A stretch of DNA of 64,000 bases. Source: an uncultured Bacteroidota bacterium. GTDB taxonomy: Bacteria; Bacteroidota; Bacteroidia; Chitinophagales; Chitinophagaceae. The notes beneath the pieces were generated by a model. The model was not told where the DNA came from. It did not search any database and saw nothing but the letters and a program-made list of their open reading frames with translations. The position numbers and the translations under genes were made by a program. The DNA lies in the NCBI GenBank assembly GCA_903882805.1, contig CAIRYK010000037.1, positions 23,664-87,663 of the forward strand. Reading direction: 5' to 3'. This document shows positions 62,805 through 64,000 of the stretch, piece by piece (the first letter of the stretch is position 1; each line of letters opens with the position of its first letter).

Positions 62805-63998
62805 GTTGTGATTTGCTTTCAATTTTTCTTAGCTTTGAGTTCTTAAACAACTCTTATTTGTTGTTATTTCTATGTAGATAGTTGTGATTTGCTTTCAATT
62901 TTTCTTAGCTTTGAGTTCTTAAACAACAACTTGATTATTGAACATCGCGCAATATTGGTTGTGATTTGCTTTCAATTTTTCTTAGCTTTGAGTTCTTAAA
63001 CAACTATGAACCATACAGGTCGTATGTTGCATAGTTGTGATTTGCTTTCAATTTTTCTTAGCTTTGAGTTCTTAAACAACCAAATAAGTAAATCGTTCAT
63101 GTTGTAAATGTTGTGATTTGCTTTCAATTTTTCTTAGCTTTGAGTTCTTAAACAACTAATGGTATGTTTATTGCAAATCTGAATGTGTTGTGATTTGCTT
63201 TCAATTTTTCTTAGCTTTGAGTTCTTAAACAACATAGAGCTACACCAAACTATTGAACTAAAGTTGTGATTTGCTTTCAATTTTTCTTAGCTTTGAGTTC
63301 TTAAACAACCAATGATGTACCAAACACCCCGGACACTAGTTGTGATTTGCTTTCAATTTTTCTTAGCTTTGAGTTCTTAAACAACTTATTTCTTCACAGG
63401 CGAACGACTGCACCGTTGTGATTTGCTTTCAATTTTTCTTAGCTTTGAGTTCTTAAACAACCATAAGTATTGCTCGAGACTTGCCTTTTTGGTTGTGATT
63501 TGCTTTCAATTTTTCTTAGCTTTGAGTTCTTAAACAACTCCTTTCGCCTCTATAAAGTCAATCGTTTGTTGTGATTTGCTTTCAATTTTTCTTAGCTTTG
63601 AGTTCTTAAACAACCATCCATGCTATTGGGATAAACGGGTCGCAGTTGTGATTTGCTTTCAATTTTTCTTAGCTTTGAGTTCTTAAACAACTTTCAAATT
63701 CAAACACATCGGGTGCAATCTGTTGTGATTTGCTTTCAATTTTTCTTAGCTTTGAGTTCTTAAACAACGTTGTATCGCTAACCGCAATCTTTGTAGCGTT
63801 GTGATTTGCTTTCAATTTTTCTTAGCTTTGAGTTCTTAAACAACACGTAATAGTTACAGCCGACGGCATAGTGGGTTGTGATTTGCTTTCAATTTTTCTT
63901 AGCTTTGAGTTCTTAAACAACAATCGTTAGGGCTTGGCGTTGCAGTGGCTAGTTGTGATTTGCTTTCAATTTTTCTTAGCTTTGAGTTCTTAAACAAC
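62805..63998 (+). CRISPR. CRISPR array, 16 repeats of 47 bp, type II-C-like, continuing past the window
   Basis: Sixteen identical 47-bp repeats start at 62805, 62881, 62958, 63034, 63110, 63187, 63263, 63339, 63415, 63492, 63568, 63645, 63722, 63798, 63875 and 63952, separated by 15 unique spacers of 29 or 30 bases. The repeat begins GTTGTGATTTGC and ends TTAAACAAC; GTTGT and ACAAC termini are inverted. Length, spacer size and the GTTGTGATTTGCTTTCA start match my recollection of Bacteroidota type II-C (Cas9) repeats, such as that of Bacteroides fragilis; type VI-B repeats are 36 bp. Each repeat contains TTG (repeat bases 2-4), a 21-base spacer and TAGCTTTG (26-33), a full Bacteroidota promoter pointing into the next spacer. 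No cas gene is in the window; the array reaches the right edge. Confidence 0.97.
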
Positions 63999-64000
63999 CG

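Noticed and set aside
62805..63998. Type VI-B (Cas13b) assignment of the array
   Set aside because: The array has GTTGT/ACAAC repeat ends like some VI-B arrays, but VI-B repeats are 36 bases; 47 bases with 29-30-base spacers fits Bacteroidota type II-C.
1..64000. tRNA, rRNA or riboswitch genes
   Set aside because: All gaps were scanned for GTTCGA-type T-loops, rRNA conserved blocks and known riboswitch cores; nothing convincing was found. A covariance-model search could still reveal small RNAs.

Overview
The window comes from the chromosome of a member of the Bacteroidota, most likely the Chitinophagia/Chitinophagaceae side. The evidence is three proteins ending in type IX secretion (T9SS) sorting domains, many SPII lipoproteins, no visible Shine-Dalgarno sequences, Bacteroidota promoters of the type TTG/TTTG-N17-23-TAnnTTTG in front of many genes, families largely confined to this phylum (DUF4286, DUF6252-like, DUF6600, 2TM), and a 47-bp CRISPR repeat of the Bacteroidota type II-C kind. 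No rRNA, tRNA, IS element or prophage was seen.

Layout. 1-4.6 kb: 3' part of a giant repeat-rich T9SS adhesin. 5.1-8.9 kb: LytTR response regulator and a large propeller/LytS sensor kinase. 8.9-13.3 kb: minus-strand housekeeping (sugar epimerase, ribosomal protein bTHX, HU, RsgA) and two paralogous lipoproteins. 13.8-18.6 kb: envelope operon uppS-bamA-skp-skp. 18.7-24.1 kb: T9SS photosystem-like/BNR protein, rhomboid protease, SnoaL-like and HEAT proteins, class III adenylate cyclase. 24.2-36.5 kb: an energy island in which a 2-oxoacid:ferredoxin oxidoreductase (korAB) and a dicluster ferredoxin are divergent from a complex I cluster nuoABCDHIJKL. That cluster lacks nuoEFG, nuoM and nuoN and is interrupted between nuoA and nuoB by a ParE/RelE-type toxin-antitoxin pair. 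36.6-45.3 kb: Lon, SpoU methylase, haem-binding protein, lipoproteins, XerD, AroQ, Fmt. 45.4-49.8 kb: two tandem TMTC-like membrane/TPR proteins plus the decayed tail of a third. 50-58 kb: small envelope proteins, MgtE, DUF6600 protein, CcmE and CcmF. 58.5-60.9 kb: secreted reprolysin-like metalloprotease. 61-62.5 kb: a split HipA kinase locus with HipBST layout. 62.8 kb to the edge: a CRISPR array of 16 identical repeats that runs off the window.

How it fits together. Ferredoxin reduced by KorAB is a plausible electron donor for a complex I without the NADH module. UppS, BamA and the two Skp-like chaperones serve envelope biogenesis. CcmE (CxxxY type) and CcmF belong to cytochrome c maturation, and the Haem_bd protein may be a client. 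The right end is an accessory zone in which a HipBST-like toxin system adjoins a CRISPR array.

Most notable observations: the HipBST-like operon with an SIS autophosphorylation-type motif beside the array; a near-consensus Bacteroidota promoter inside every CRISPR repeat; the toxin-antitoxin insertion in the nuo cluster; the EFG/MN-less complex I next to KOR and ferredoxin; the third, decayed TMTC-like copy; and three very long perfect hairpins, without U-tracts, between convergent genes.
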